Positions 26,788-35,703 of a stretch of DNA of 64,000 nucleotides are shown here, piece after piece; position 1 is the stretch's first letter, and each line of letters opens with the position of its first letter. The notes beneath the pieces were generated by a model. It was not told the origin of the DNA, searched no databases, and saw only the letters and a program-made list of their open reading frames with translations. The position numbers and the translations under genes are program-made. Origin of the DNA: Alkalihalobacillus sp. BA299 (lineage in GTDB: Bacteria; Bacillota; Bacilli; Bacillales; Bacillaceae_F). The DNA is taken from NCBI RefSeq assembly GCF_017745675.1, contig NZ_JAFLJM010000020.1, forward strand, positions 1 through 64,000. Reading direction: 5' to 3'.

Positions 26788-27465
26788 CTAGCTAAACGAT
26801 TTAATTTTCTCATTTAACCAAGATGGCTCAATACTGCCTGTTGCTTCTCCTGCTTTACGGCTTTCTTCATATTGTTTAATAACTTCTATTCTATTGTTTT
26901 CATATTCTAGTTTCTTCTCTGCTTTTAATACAGCTGTTTCAATTTCATCTTTAGGAACTACCACAACGCCATCATCGTCACCGATTATTAAATCTCCTGG
27001 TTGAACTGAGACACCTCCACAAGAGATCAATGTATTAATTTGTCCTGGACCATCTTTAAGAGGACCATTCGGAATAAAGCCGGTTGCAAAAATCGGGAAA
27101 TCTAGCTGACTAAGAATATCTTTATCTCGTACTAGACCATCAATAATCATCCCTTCCAATCCTCTGGCTTTAGCAGCAAAAGCCATTAGTTCACCTAAGT
27201 AAGCATTTTGGGTATGCCCCTTACCATCAACAACGATTACATAACCTTCTTCACCAATATGAATGGCTTGATGTAAAAAAAGATTATCCCCTGGTCTTAA
27301 ACTTACAGTGAGAGCCGTACCGACTACCTTTACTGTATTTGTCACAGGTTTAATTTTGTAGTCCATAGAACCAGTACATCCCATTGCATCTGATAAAAGA
27401 GTAGTGTTTAACTTTTTGACTCTTTCAACAATATCAATCGATAATAACGGAGGTAAATTACTCAT
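26788..27465 (-). CDS. RraA-family aldolase/decarboxylase
   Basis: A 225-residue RraA/menG-type protein. TTLLSDAMGCTGSMD (N-terminal), GDNLFLHQAIHIGEEGYVIVVDGKG, ARGLEGMIIDGLVRD and PGDLIIGDDDGVVVVP follow the fold used by 4-hydroxy-4-methyl-2-oxoglutarate / 4-carboxy-4-hydroxy-2-oxoadipate aldolases, with the conserved G-x-x-x-D-G-x-x-R-D metal/substrate segment. Because it heads a tricarboxylate transporter operon, an aldolase or oxaloacetate-decarboxylase role is more likely than RNase E inhibition, as RNase E is not expected in this host. Confidence 0.87.
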   Translation of the reverse strand: MSNLPPLLSIDIVERVKKLNTTLLSDAMGCTGSMDYKIKPVTNTVKVVGTALTVSLRPGDNLFLHQAIHIGEEGYVIVVDGKGHTQNAYLGELMAFAAKARGLEGMIIDGLVRDKDILSQLDFPIFATGFIPNGPLKDGPGQINTLISCGGVSVQPGDLIIGDDDGVVVVPKDEIETAVLKAEKKLEYENNRIEVIKQYEESRKAGEATGSIEPSWLNEKIKSFS

Positions 27466-27547
27466 AATCTTTTCTCCCCTCAATTCTTTTAGTTAATGAT
27501 TCCTTGGCGCGATTATAAAACTATTTCCAATTAAACTTAAGATATTA

Positions 27548-27593
27548 GTAGTATTTATTACACCAAAAATAATAATGTAATATTTATTACTAC
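27548..27593. promoter_or_regulatory. Paired operator candidates for the RpiR regulator
   Basis: GTAGTATTTATTAC (27548-27561) and GTAATATTTATTAC (27577-27590, a 6-base-arm palindrome, continuing TAC) lie 83-118 bases ahead of the RraA start. A related GTAGTA/TACTAC dyad stands upstream of the rpiR-type gene (28630-28646). Shared dyads before the operon and its regulator suggest autoregulation. Confidence 0.5.
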
Positions 27594-27677
27594 CTTTAAA
27601 ACATAATATCATCGCCTCACTTTTATGTAAACCCTTACTTTTTTTATTTTTGGATAATTCCATTAAAAAAAACGAAG

Positions 27678-27722
27678 AAAAGGTTGAAGGAAAAAGCTCA
27701 AAATGCTTTCCTTCAACCTTTT
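27678..27722 (-). terminator. Terminator after the RpiR-type gene
   Basis: AAAGGTTGAAGGAAA and TTTCCTTCAACCTTT pair over about 15 bases and are followed leftward by TCGTTTTTTTT. The right arm overlaps the regulator's stop codon. It insulates the regulator gene from the RraA operon downstream. Confidence 0.8.
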
Positions 27723-28575
27723 AATTATTATTGTAGTGATAATTGATTTTAGTCAACACATCATTCATTTTATCAAGACGAACTTTTGTCTTATCTGGAT
27801 AATTTATAGCAATATAACTAATTAGATAATCCACAACAACCATAGAAGCGATTGGAGAATTATGAAAAGCTAAACTACCTGAATTACATGGTAAAACGAT
27901 ATCAGAGTACTTAATTAGAGGAGATGAATAACCATCCGTAATAGTAATTATCTTAACACCACTCTCTTTTGCTTGAGATACAAAATCTACAATTCTCCTA
28001 GCATATCTCGGGAAACTTGTTGCAATAACTAAATCATTAGAGTTTAGGTTTAAAAGCAAATCTACCCAATCACTTTGATCGGCAATAATTAGCTCACAGT
28101 TTCCTAATAATCGATTTAATCCAAAAGTTAAATATTGTCCCACTGGCAGACCACTTTTAGCACTTGCACAATATATTCGGTTAGAAGAAGTAATCAATTC
28201 TAAAACTTTTTCCAATGTATCATTAGAAATCATTTCTTTGGTTTTGTTAATATTGCTAATTTGACTTTCTACACAGCGAATCCATAAATCGCTTTCTGGT
28301 ACGTCCTTTAAATTGGCTTCTAGCCTTGTATGCGGTGCAGCTTGATTACGTAATAGCTCTTGTAGTTCCTTTTGAAATTCAGTATAGCCGGAATAATTTA
28401 AGTTAAAAGTAAGTCTCATAATGGTTGTAGTACTTGTCCCCACTAAACCTGCCAACTGATCTACTGTTAAAAAAGCAACTTCCATTGGATTTTTTATTAT
28501 ATAATCTGCAACCTTACGTTGGGAAGCTGTTAACTTTGATATTTTTTCTGTTAATCTTAATATTGGATCGTTCAT
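27721..28575 (-). CDS. MurR/RpiR-family transcriptional regulator
   Basis: A 284-residue RpiR protein. The N-terminal helix-turn-helix (about 1-77; LTASQRKVADYIIKNP, VDQLAGLVGTSTTTIMRLTFNL) is followed by a SIS domain (about 120-260; RIYCASAKSGLPVGQYLTFGL, DLVIATSFPRYARRIVDFV), which usually binds a sugar phosphate or other ligand. GGTGAT just before the ATG at 28575 decides the start. It lies directly upstream of the RraA/TctCBA operon and probably controls it. Confidence 0.93.
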   Translation of the reverse strand: MNDPILRLTEKISKLTASQRKVADYIIKNPMEVAFLTVDQLAGLVGTSTTTIMRLTFNLNYSGYTEFQKELQELLRNQAAPHTRLEANLKDVPESDLWIRCVESQISNINKTKEMISNDTLEKVLELITSSNRIYCASAKSGLPVGQYLTFGLNRLLGNCELIIADQSDWVDLLLNLNSNDLVIATSFPRYARRIVDFVSQAKESGVKIITITDGYSSPLIKYSDIVLPCNSGSLAFHNSPIASMVVVDYLISYIAINYPDKTKVRLDKMNDVLTKINYHYNNN

Positions 28576-28629
28576 TATTATCACCATTTTTTAATTTAGA
28601 ATGTATTAAATACAACCGATTATTATAAG

Positions 28630-28646
28630 GTAGTATTAATTACTAC
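28630..28646. promoter_or_regulatory. Operator candidate upstream of the RpiR-type gene
   Basis: GTAGTA-TTAAT-TACTAC is a dyad with 6-base arms, 55 bases upstream of the regulator start. It matches the sites at 27548-27593. Confidence 0.45.
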
Positions 28647-28736
28647 ATTAAAAATATTAACACTTAACTATATAAATGTTAACTATAACTTCCATATTTT
28701 TGAGATTAAATCTATTTAAAAAACTTTTCTGGGAGT

Positions 28737-28946
28737 TTATTTGTACTTCGTATGACTCATTACACCCCACTCCCCTTCACAATCAGGGTATTTCCATTTA
28801 ACAATTCTGTCTTTTTCAATATCTGAAATTCCAATTTTTCGAGTAAAGTGTGTAGCATTATAAGAACCTTGATGCTTTTTCAGTATAGGCTCTCCTTGCA
28901 AATCAGCATTACAATGTGGGCAATTTTCTTTATTGTTCTTCATCAT
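28737..28946 (-). CDS. Small zinc-ribbon-like protein
   Basis: A 69-residue protein with CPHCNADLQG near the N-terminus, a conserved-looking THFTRKIGISDIEKDRIVKW middle and YPDCEGEWG near the end. Two CxxC knuckles would form a zinc ribbon, but the second has lost one cysteine (YPDC rather than CPDC), so metal binding may be impaired. AAAAGG before paired ATGs at 28946 sets the start. Similar small proteins are common in bacilli, but no function is known to me. The stretch 28947-29264 holds only short coding-like scraps with many stops. Confidence 0.6.
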   Translation of the reverse strand: MMKNNKENCPHCNADLQGEPILKKHQGSYNATHFTRKIGISDIEKDRIVKWKYPDCEGEWGVMSHTKYK

Positions 28947-29264
28947 TTCATATCCTTTTAGTCTCTTCGCATTTTTCTCATCTATAAACAATAAATTACA
29001 TTATTCAATATGATTTATTCCTCTATAGAAATTTACCACCTTTTTAATTGACTTACTTCTTCAATTATACTTTTAGTTTTTTGGGAGACTTCTTTGACGG
29101 TTAATCGTTGTAATGCATAATAAAAGATACTATTATAAAAGACCCTCATTTAATTTTTTTCGAGCTTGCTCTGCCAAATCCTTAGCAGCTGACTTAATGC
29201 TCTGTATCTAATTTAAATAAAGTTATTTTGCAAATCTTAATTCCCGGAATGAGTCTTATTGGTA

Positions 29265-29650
29265 CTGAATTTGTTGAAAGTAACTAAACCAATCTACCCT
29301 TGATAACCAGGATTCATGTAATGAGCAGGGCTAATGATTAGACCAAGTGATATAACACCATATTTTTCATTTATTCGCGCTGACATATTATCAGTAACCG
29401 TTATAAATTCATGGGTTTGTATCAGGATCGATTCTTTTGGTTGAATCCAAAACTCTTCTTTAAAAATATCAGTTTACTTATAATGTTCTGTTACATCCTT
29501 ACCAAGAATGATAAGTTCATCGGAAAAGTACTTTCTAACCATCAGTGTCTAAAGTAAGATTAATTGTCGCCCCTTCGTAAAATTTAGGGTTATAAGGTCT
29601 AACAAACTCCTCCTGTGTGGCTAATTTATGTAGTTCGCGATCACTTAACT
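29265..29650 (-). pseudogene. dCTP deaminase / dUTPase-like gene, decayed
   Basis: A leftward frame with several stops reads KLSDRELHKLATQEEFVRPY, NPKFYEGATINLTL, ELIILGKDVTEHYK, KPKESILIQTHEF-like sequence, then INEKYGVISLGLIISPAHYM and NPGYQG. These are the blocks of the trimeric dCTP deaminase/dUTPase fold (SLGLxxSP and the NPGYxG loop). In-frame stops after TDG, after HYK and after GYQG show decay. Phages and mobile elements often carry such nucleotide-pool genes, fitting its place next to an integrase remnant. Confidence 0.75.
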
Positions 29651-29749
29651 TTTCTTCCTCCCCCTTCCGTCATAATTTATCTTATTTATATAATTTACAT
29701 ATTTTTAGCAAAATGCAACTGTTTCTAAAAAAAATTCATCGACAGTTGA

Positions 29750-30290
29750 ACCGTTAGAAGAAGAAGAAGTTCCAAAGTATCTTGAAAAAGAAGAGCTTGC
29801 CTTGTTTTTAGAAACAGCAAAAATAATGGACTTTAAAATAGAAGGATGTAGACTTAAAAAATCACAGGATAAGTATTACCAAGATGTATTACATCCAAAT
29901 AATAATACCGTGGTATCAATTAGTCCCTCCGAAAACCCGAAAGTCTAGACGGAAAATTGTCGTGGATGAATATGTTATTAACGCTTTGAAAGAACACAAA
30001 AAGGTTCAGAATAAAGTCACTGAGCATTTAGGTAACAGTTACTATAACAAGGATTTTATCTTTGCCAAAATGGAACGACAGCATGGTTACCCCATTGTCA
30101 CCAAGACCGTTCAAAACCGAATGGCTAGACTACTTTTCTTGCTGAGGCCGGTGTGTCACTAGAAAAGATTATGGACCGCCTTGGCCATACGGATGACCAA
30201 ATTACGAAAAATGTTTACCTCCACGTCACGCAAGAAATGAAAAAAGAAGCCTCTCAAAAGTTCAGTGAACTCATGAGAAGCCTCCGTTAA
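29750..30290 (+). pseudogene. Tyrosine integrase, frameshifted and internally deleted
   Basis: Pieces in at least three frames rebuild a phage-type integrase: VPKYLEKEELALFLETAK (start of the catalytic domain), then after a gap PPKTRKSRRKIVVDEYVINA and HGYPIVTKTVQNRMARLL, then in another frame SLLAEAG, MDRLGHTDDQITKNVYLHVT and ELMRSLR-stop. About 20 residues that should contain the catalytic HxLR segment are missing between MARLL and SLLAEAG, and the first catalytic Arg region is also lost. The remaining tyrosine region is intact. It sits just left of attachment copy D. Confidence 0.85.
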
Positions 30291-30301
30291 GTTTCCTCAA
30301 T

Positions 30302-30525
30302 GTTAGCAAACCACTCTCACCTTACTAACAAATCCTTTTATACCAAGGGTTTCAGGGGCAAGATTACATCATGCCGCCCCTAAGGTGAGAGTGTGTAATA
30401 TCTTAGACGTTGTGTGCAAATAATGCGGTATATCAAGGTTTTGTTAAATTCTGTATGTAACATTTTTAATGGGAGTTTACGGTTTTTCACTGGATTGCGT
30501 TAGCAAAATGTTAGCAATTCACTAG
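30302..30525. repeat. Attachment-like repeat, copy D, with 13-base inverted arms
   Basis: GTTAGCAAACCACTCTCACC, TTTATACCAAGGGTTTCAGG and ATTACATCATGCCGCCCC are the best preserved copy. CACTCTCACCTTA (30312-30324) and TAAGGTGAGAGTG (30381-30393) are perfect inverted repeats flanking the core. The tail up to TTAGCAAAATGTTAGCAATT is shared with copy C. The stretch 30526-30750 contains nothing recognisable. Confidence 0.8.
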
Positions 30526-30750
30526 CTTGATTACGGCCACGAAATTTACAACTTGCTATTAATAAATGTACCATATGGAATCGTCAAGAGGTTTTGAATA
30601 ACATTTTCTATTGAATAGTATCGTTGTACTGTGCAACATAAGGTATAGTAACAGATCTTCTTCGGCTAAAGTCCCACTTTGTAGATAGTTAAAATTTTCA
30701 ATCACAAAAGGTTTTTTTAAAAAAAGTTAAAAAGAAATTGTTTTTTATAC

Positions 30751-30975
30751 CTACGATTCGTCAATTATATACTCAGCCAATCTTTCCATTGAACCGCTAT
30801 CCGCATCCCCCTTTAAAATTCTAATAATTGCCTTTGTTTTACCTTTACCTTCTGTTGCATGCCTAGAAGACATATAAACCTCTCTTTCTAAGGTTTTTTC
30901 ATATATAACAAAAAAAGGCGTTACATTAGTTGATCTGTATATTTCCTTAATCTCAAGTATATCCTGTAGTTTCAT
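30751..30975 (-). CDS. Hypothetical protein, 74 aa
   Basis: Not a family I can name. It opens MKLQDILEIKEIY, has a strand-rich middle (TPFFVIYEKTLEREVYMSSR) and a basic patch (TEGKGKTKAIIRILKG). AAGGAAGGG precedes the ATG at normal spacing. It lies at the left end of the fourth island, the spot where small control proteins of mobile elements often occur. Between it and the methyltransferase, 30976-31203 has only coding-like scraps. Confidence 0.5.
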   Translation of the reverse strand: MKLQDILEIKEIYRSTNVTPFFVIYEKTLEREVYMSSRHATEGKGKTKAIIRILKGDADSGSMERLAEYIIDES

Positions 30976-31203
30976 CTAATCAAATCCCTTCCTTAAAATA
31001 CAAACCAATACCCTCTTTATTGAGAATACTCATAACTTAAAATTCTAACTTGTTCATGTTACCCCTTAGATAACTTTGCTAGTTGTTTGGGATTTTCATA
31101 AATTTCTTCCATAAAAGCATTGGTTTCCTGACACTTGCTTAAGTTTGTTCTTTTCGAATAGCGGTTTCTTCAGTGTTATAAGCAACTTTTGTCAATAATT
31201 ACA

Positions 31204-31980
31204 TTATTCTCCTTTTTCAACAAGGACCATCCATTCATCTATTGCAACTGATTTAATTTCTTCATTTTCTATAACAACTTTAAAATAATCTTTATTAACT
31301 TTATTTGCTTTTAAAATATATTCTGATACCTGTTTTGGTTGATCTTCACTACTAGCTGTGCGGACAACCCAAATTGGGAAATCATGTTTCTTTTTACGGG
31401 AAGTTGATCGCTTTTCAATTAACGCAGCATCTACAAATAATCTTCTCCATTCTTCAATCGATAAACACCTTACATGGCTTTCATCTCTTAACTTTTCAAA
31501 TGTATTCATAAATTCTGCTTTCTTTGGGTCCTCAGGTACTACATTATCAATAAGAACAAACCTACCACCTGGTTTTAACACGCGGGAAACATTATTTATA
31601 AATTTTTCGGGATGCGGGAAATGATGTGAGGCAATACGACAAGTTACGAGATCAAATGTATTTGCCAAAAATGGAAGTGACTCGGCATCAGCCACCGTGT
31701 ACCAAATGTTATCAAATTGCTTATTTAAGTTCTTAGCAGTATTCTCTAGCATTTTTTCAGTCAAATCAGTAGCACACATTTTTTTCACGTAGGGAGCGAC
31801 CGTTTTAGCCACATGCCCTCCACCTGTTGCAATATCTAAAGCAATCCAACCTGCTTCTGGTTGAAGCCAATCAATGATTAAAGGCAAATCAATTCCGTTA
31901 GCATGTGATTTACTTTCATAATACTTTTCTGCATTTTTTCCGAAGACAACTTTTACAGTATCTTTAATATTTTTTTCCAT
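31204..31980 (-). CDS. Class I SAM-dependent methyltransferase (UbiE-like)
   Basis: A 258-residue methyltransferase. ALDIATGGGHVAKTVAPYV (about residues 46-64) is motif I, MCATDLTEKML binds the adenosyl-methionine ribose, ADAESLPF and DLVTCRIASHHF are motifs II-III, and RVLKPGGRFVLID closes the fold. The closest general type is UbiE/Methyltransf_11. It is separated from the lyase gene by 125 bases, so may have its own transcript. The methyl acceptor is unknown. Confidence 0.88.
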   Translation of the reverse strand: MEKNIKDTVKVVFGKNAEKYYESKSHANGIDLPLIIDWLQPEAGWIALDIATGGGHVAKTVAPYVKKMCATDLTEKMLENTAKNLNKQFDNIWYTVADAESLPFLANTFDLVTCRIASHHFPHPEKFINNVSRVLKPGGRFVLIDNVVPEDPKKAEFMNTFEKLRDESHVRCLSIEEWRRLFVDAALIEKRSTSRKKKHDFPIWVVRTASSEDQPKQVSEYILKANKVNKDYFKVVIENEEIKSVAIDEWMVLVEKGE

Positions 31981-32105
31981 AATTTAACACCCCGAAAATT
32001 TTTAAATATATTTATTTTAGACGTAACGTGCACTATCCTTTGATAAAATTGCCTTCTAAAGTTTCTTTTGCAACATCCCAGCTCGGATGTACTGAGCTAT
32101 TAATT

Positions 32106-33005
32106 CTAATCTAGTACCGTTTTTGCAATTGTATTATCTAAATCTTCATAACCATAATATTTGATCGTTTCATAAAGTTCTTTCCTTGTCTGCATGCCAT
32201 CAAGTGCATCTTTCTGTGTTCCTTTTTCTAGAATCAATTTATAAACTTGTTCGATTGCTTTTGAAGCAATTCGAAGTGATGTTACTGGGTATATCACCAT
32301 TTTATATCCCCATTCCTCAAATTGCTGTGCAGAGTAATAAGGAGTTTTACCAAATTCAGTCATATTTGCTAAAAGTGGTACGCTTTTAAATTCTTCCGCA
32401 AACCTTCTAAACTCTTCTTTTGTACATAGTGCTTCAGGAAAGATTACATCTGCTCCTGCTTCGACATATGCTCTTGCACGCTCTACAGCAGCGTCGAATC
32501 CTTCAACACCCTTGGCATCTGTTCTTGCTATAATGATGATTTTATCACTTGCCTTACGAGCAGCTTTAATTTTCAATACCATTTCTTCCTTGGCTACTAG
32601 CTTTTTACCATTTAAATGACCGCATTTCTTTGGAAGATCTTGATCTTCTATTTGAACAGCAGCAGCACCGGCTTCGACCATCTCATGAATCGTACGCGTT
32701 ACACTTAGTACACTGCCAAACCCCGTATCAATATCGACAAGCAAAGGTAAGCCGGTCGCTCTTGTAATTTCACGAGTACGTGATGCAAGCTCTGTTACCG
32801 TAAACAATCCTAGGTCAGGCAAGCCTAAACTAGCCGAAAATGCTGCTCCTGATAGATAAATAGCATTAAAACCTGAGTTTTTTGCCAAAATACCCGCCAT
32901 AGCGTCATGTACCCCTGGTATTTGAATAATTCCATTATCTTGTTTAAGGAAAGAACGAAGCTTTAATGCAGGATCTTCCTCCTGATTTCTAACTAACCAA
33001 CTCAT
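32106..33005 (-). CDS. Isocitrate lyase/PEP mutase-family lyase (PrpB-like)
   Basis: A 299-residue enzyme. VDIDTGFG (about 90-97) binds magnesium, and KKCGH (126-130) is the flexible loop with the catalytic cysteine that identifies C-C lyases such as methylisocitrate lyase and 2,3-dimethylmalate lyase, not PEP mutases. It would split a 2-hydroxy di- or tricarboxylate into pyruvate plus another acid (PrpB yields pyruvate and succinate). It is the last gene of the TctCBA / SLC13 / PrpF-like operon. The exact substrate is open because no prpC or prpD lies here. Confidence 0.9.
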   Translation of the reverse strand: MSWLVRNQEEDPALKLRSFLKQDNGIIQIPGVHDAMAGILAKNSGFNAIYLSGAAFSASLGLPDLGLFTVTELASRTREITRATGLPLLVDIDTGFGSVLSVTRTIHEMVEAGAAAVQIEDQDLPKKCGHLNGKKLVAKEEMVLKIKAARKASDKIIIIARTDAKGVEGFDAAVERARAYVEAGADVIFPEALCTKEEFRRFAEEFKSVPLLANMTEFGKTPYYSAQQFEEWGYKMVIYPVTSLRIASKAIEQVYKLILEKGTQKDALDGMQTRKELYETIKYYGYEDLDNTIAKTVLD

Positions 33006-33067
33006 ATTTATTCCTCCTAAATTGATATAGACATAACACTACAACTTCATTTGCTTTAATCTGGTCA

Positions 33068-34207
33068 TTAATTCGGTATATAAATAACACCTTTCATAAT
33101 TCTTCTTGCAGTTCGATCAAGACCAACAAAGTCAACGTCCTGATCACCCTTTGTCATAGCAACTCGAACCTCTACTATTCCTTCTGGGTGGCCAATTCTA
33201 ATAACTTGGCTATCTTTATTACTTGAACATTTTTGAAGAAAATGATTCGGTATTGTTCTAGATAAAAGAACAGCTGCTGCCAGATTATACAGCCCACTTC
33301 CCGCAAATGTACGATGAAACCTCCCCATAGAGACCATTTTTGCAACGATATCAACCTCGCTTTCTTTAATCTTCTTTCCTGAAGAAGTTACATAGTCTTG
33401 CGGCTTTGCCACAAGTGCAATCTTAGGAATTGAGGGTGAATGCATTGCATCTTCTTTAGTCTTAGACATACCGGCTAAAATAGCTATTTCAAGCCGAATT
33501 GCTTCTAATCTCTTTAATATTGATTCATTCTTTGAAATGTCGTCATTTTTCTCAATACCAGTTATACCTAAATCTTCAGCTGCTATAAAAACACATGGAT
33601 TGACAATATCAACAAACGATACCAAATACTCTTTACCTTTTACCGATATTTTAGTTTCCGGGCCTAATGGGAGCGTCTTCCCAGTCTTTCCACCACCAGG
33701 TGAAAGGATGTCTATAAATAGCTTCGCTCCAGGATTAACCAATCCTGATAGATAATACTGCCCATTTACTTTTGCCTTACTTTTTACTACAGGAACCTTT
33801 AGTCGGAGCATTTTCCCAATATTCGTATTAAAGGCATTTACCTGAGCATAATCCTGTGATAGCTCTACACCTACCAATCCTTCATCAATAGCAAAAGCAC
33901 CTACAGCTGCCATTAAATTTCCGCATGTCCCCTTATCATCTACAATTTGTTCCCCGATTCCAATTTGATAGAATGTATAATCAACATCTGCACCTTCTAC
34001 AGAAGGTGGGGAAATAACAACAACCTTACTTGTGTGTGAGGTTCCACTACCCAAACCATCAATCTGTGACGGATTCCAAGCATCGATACCCGATAAGAAG
34101 ATTTCCTTTTGCTTTTCAATTTCTATAGGTAAGTCCTTTTTATGAAAAAATAGCCCACGACTTGTTCCACCACGATAAACAACACATGGGATTGAATATT
34201 GTGACAA
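33068..34207 (-). CDS. PrpF-family isomerase
   Basis: A 379-residue PrpF-like protein of the diaminopimelate-epimerase fold: VVYRGGTSRGLFFHKKDLP, GLGSGTSHTSKVVVIS, DKGTCGNLMAAVGAFA (catalytic Cys region) and IGHPEGIVEV. PrpF itself interconverts cis/trans 2-methylaconitate, and relatives isomerise aconitates or 4-oxalomesaconate by proton shifts. With a lyase downstream and a tricarboxylate transporter upstream, it probably prepares an imported unsaturated acid for cleavage. Confidence 0.92.
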   Translation of the reverse strand: MSQYSIPCVVYRGGTSRGLFFHKKDLPIEIEKQKEIFLSGIDAWNPSQIDGLGSGTSHTSKVVVISPPSVEGADVDYTFYQIGIGEQIVDDKGTCGNLMAAVGAFAIDEGLVGVELSQDYAQVNAFNTNIGKMLRLKVPVVKSKAKVNGQYYLSGLVNPGAKLFIDILSPGGGKTGKTLPLGPETKISVKGKEYLVSFVDIVNPCVFIAAEDLGITGIEKNDDISKNESILKRLEAIRLEIAILAGMSKTKEDAMHSPSIPKIALVAKPQDYVTSSGKKIKESEVDIVAKMVSMGRFHRTFAGSGLYNLAAAVLLSRTIPNHFLQKCSSNKDSQVIRIGHPEGIVEVRVAMTKGDQDVDFVGLDRTARRIMKGVIYIPN

Positions 34208-34295
34208 TTAACTCACCAACTATCGTAAAATTAATAAACTCTAATTCTTGCACTTATTCTTCCTCACATAATTTACTTCACAGTGGTCTTAACAT

Positions 34296-35684
34296 TTAGT
34301 TCTTAAAAAAAATTTGATTCCAATAAAAGAATACGGAACCAAATACAACAAGTAACCAGAAAAACAATGATATGATTCCAACACGGAATAAATCCTTATC
34401 TGAAAAGTACCCATAAGAATGACTAATTAAATGTACAGGAGACTGTGTAATTAGTAGAAAGCCTGGAACTCCAGTTAAGAAGACGGCCATTGCAACTCCT
34501 AATGATGTTAATCCAGAAATACTCTGACCAATAGTTACCCCTAAAGGCATCATAATTGTCATAAACCCTATTACATTCACAAAAATAATTCTTAGAATTG
34601 CAGTACAAATTACAAATAAAAATAAAACAATAAAAGGCGATTGTAGTGCAAAATAACTAACTAAAAGATTTGCTAGCCACTCAATTGTACCTGTATTTAT
34701 TAGCATAGAAGATAGAAGAATAGTAGCTCCGAAGAAAATAATCATATCCCAGTCAATCTTTGACTTTGCTTTAGTCCAGTCCCACACTCCAACCTTAGGC
34801 ATTATTGTTAATGTTGCTCCCAGCATTCCTACCATTGGTACTGAATAACCATGTAAACTTTGGGTTACCCATAATAAAAGTGTGAACCCAATGATTATAA
34901 TTATTTTGACTTCAGGTTTACTTATTTTTCCTAGTTTTGCAACTCTTTCATCTATTAGGTTCATAACAACTGTCTTAACTACATTTTCTGGAGGAAAACA
35001 AACTAAAAAAATAACCCATAATATTATGATAAAAATGAAGGTTGGGGGTCCAAAATAAATCATCCAATTTAAATAGTTAAGATCGGGCGAGATCGATGCT
35101 AGTAACCCATAAGCATATATGGTTGATCCAGCCCCAGTTGCAACAAATGCGCCAGATATCGCAACAATATATGCCACTCCAATAAATAATGACTTCGATA
35201 AATTTGGCACGGCACTAATTTTTTCCATGCTCTTAGAAATTCGATCAAAGATAGACGTTACAAGACTACCCTTGCCAATATTTGAAGGAATTAAAATGGA
35301 TAGAACAAACATTAAAAAGAATGAAATAAAAACTAAGAGCCTCCCAGATCCTCTAGACAGCCTTAGCATATTTAAAGAAATTCGGCTCGCTAAACCAGTT
35401 TCTATAAATGCATTGGAAATGATGAAGGTTGAAAATAGTAACCAAACAATTCCTGATCCAAAAGAACTTAGGGTTTCTTCAAAGGAAAAAAAGGTAAGCG
35501 AGACAATCAAAATTAGTAATAATGAACTGAATGCTAAGGGGAATACTCTTCCAATCCATAATATTTGCACAATGAACAAGGTAGCCAATGCTTTAACTTT
35601 TATATCCCCAAAAAAAATAGGTGTGAGAAAGAACAAATACAAGATGACCGTGATATAAAACAAGATCATCTTTTTTCTGTTCAT
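34296..35684 (-). CDS. SLC13/DASS-type carboxylate transporter
   Basis: A 462-residue membrane protein with about 12 helices. The segments SSFGSGIVWLLFSTFIISNAF and ILIPSNIGKGSLVTSIFDRISK, and the late GVPGFLLITQSPVHLI, fit the divalent anion:sodium symporter / CitT group (the SNT/SxT carboxylate loops are altered). It lies 19 bases after tctA in the same operon. Having both a high-affinity TctCBA and an SLC13 carrier suggests uptake over a wide range, or exchange of substrate for product. Confidence 0.85.
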   Translation of the reverse strand: MNRKKMILFYITVILYLFFLTPIFFGDIKVKALATLFIVQILWIGRVFPLAFSSLLLILIVSLTFFSFEETLSSFGSGIVWLLFSTFIISNAFIETGLASRISLNMLRLSRGSGRLLVFISFFLMFVLSILIPSNIGKGSLVTSIFDRISKSMEKISAVPNLSKSLFIGVAYIVAISGAFVATGAGSTIYAYGLLASISPDLNYLNWMIYFGPPTFIFIIILWVIFLVCFPPENVVKTVVMNLIDERVAKLGKISKPEVKIIIIIGFTLLLWVTQSLHGYSVPMVGMLGATLTIMPKVGVWDWTKAKSKIDWDMIIFFGATILLSSMLINTGTIEWLANLLVSYFALQSPFIVLFLFVICTAILRIIFVNVIGFMTIMMPLGVTIGQSISGLTSLGVAMAVFLTGVPGFLLITQSPVHLISHSYGYFSDKDLFRVGIISLFFWLLVVFGSVFFYWNQIFFKN

Positions 35685-35703
35685 ATTTTAGACTCCTATA
35701 AAA

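Noticed and set aside
35119..35658. 179-codon frame opposite the SLC13 gene
   Set aside because: Antisense to conserved membrane helices; no start signal.
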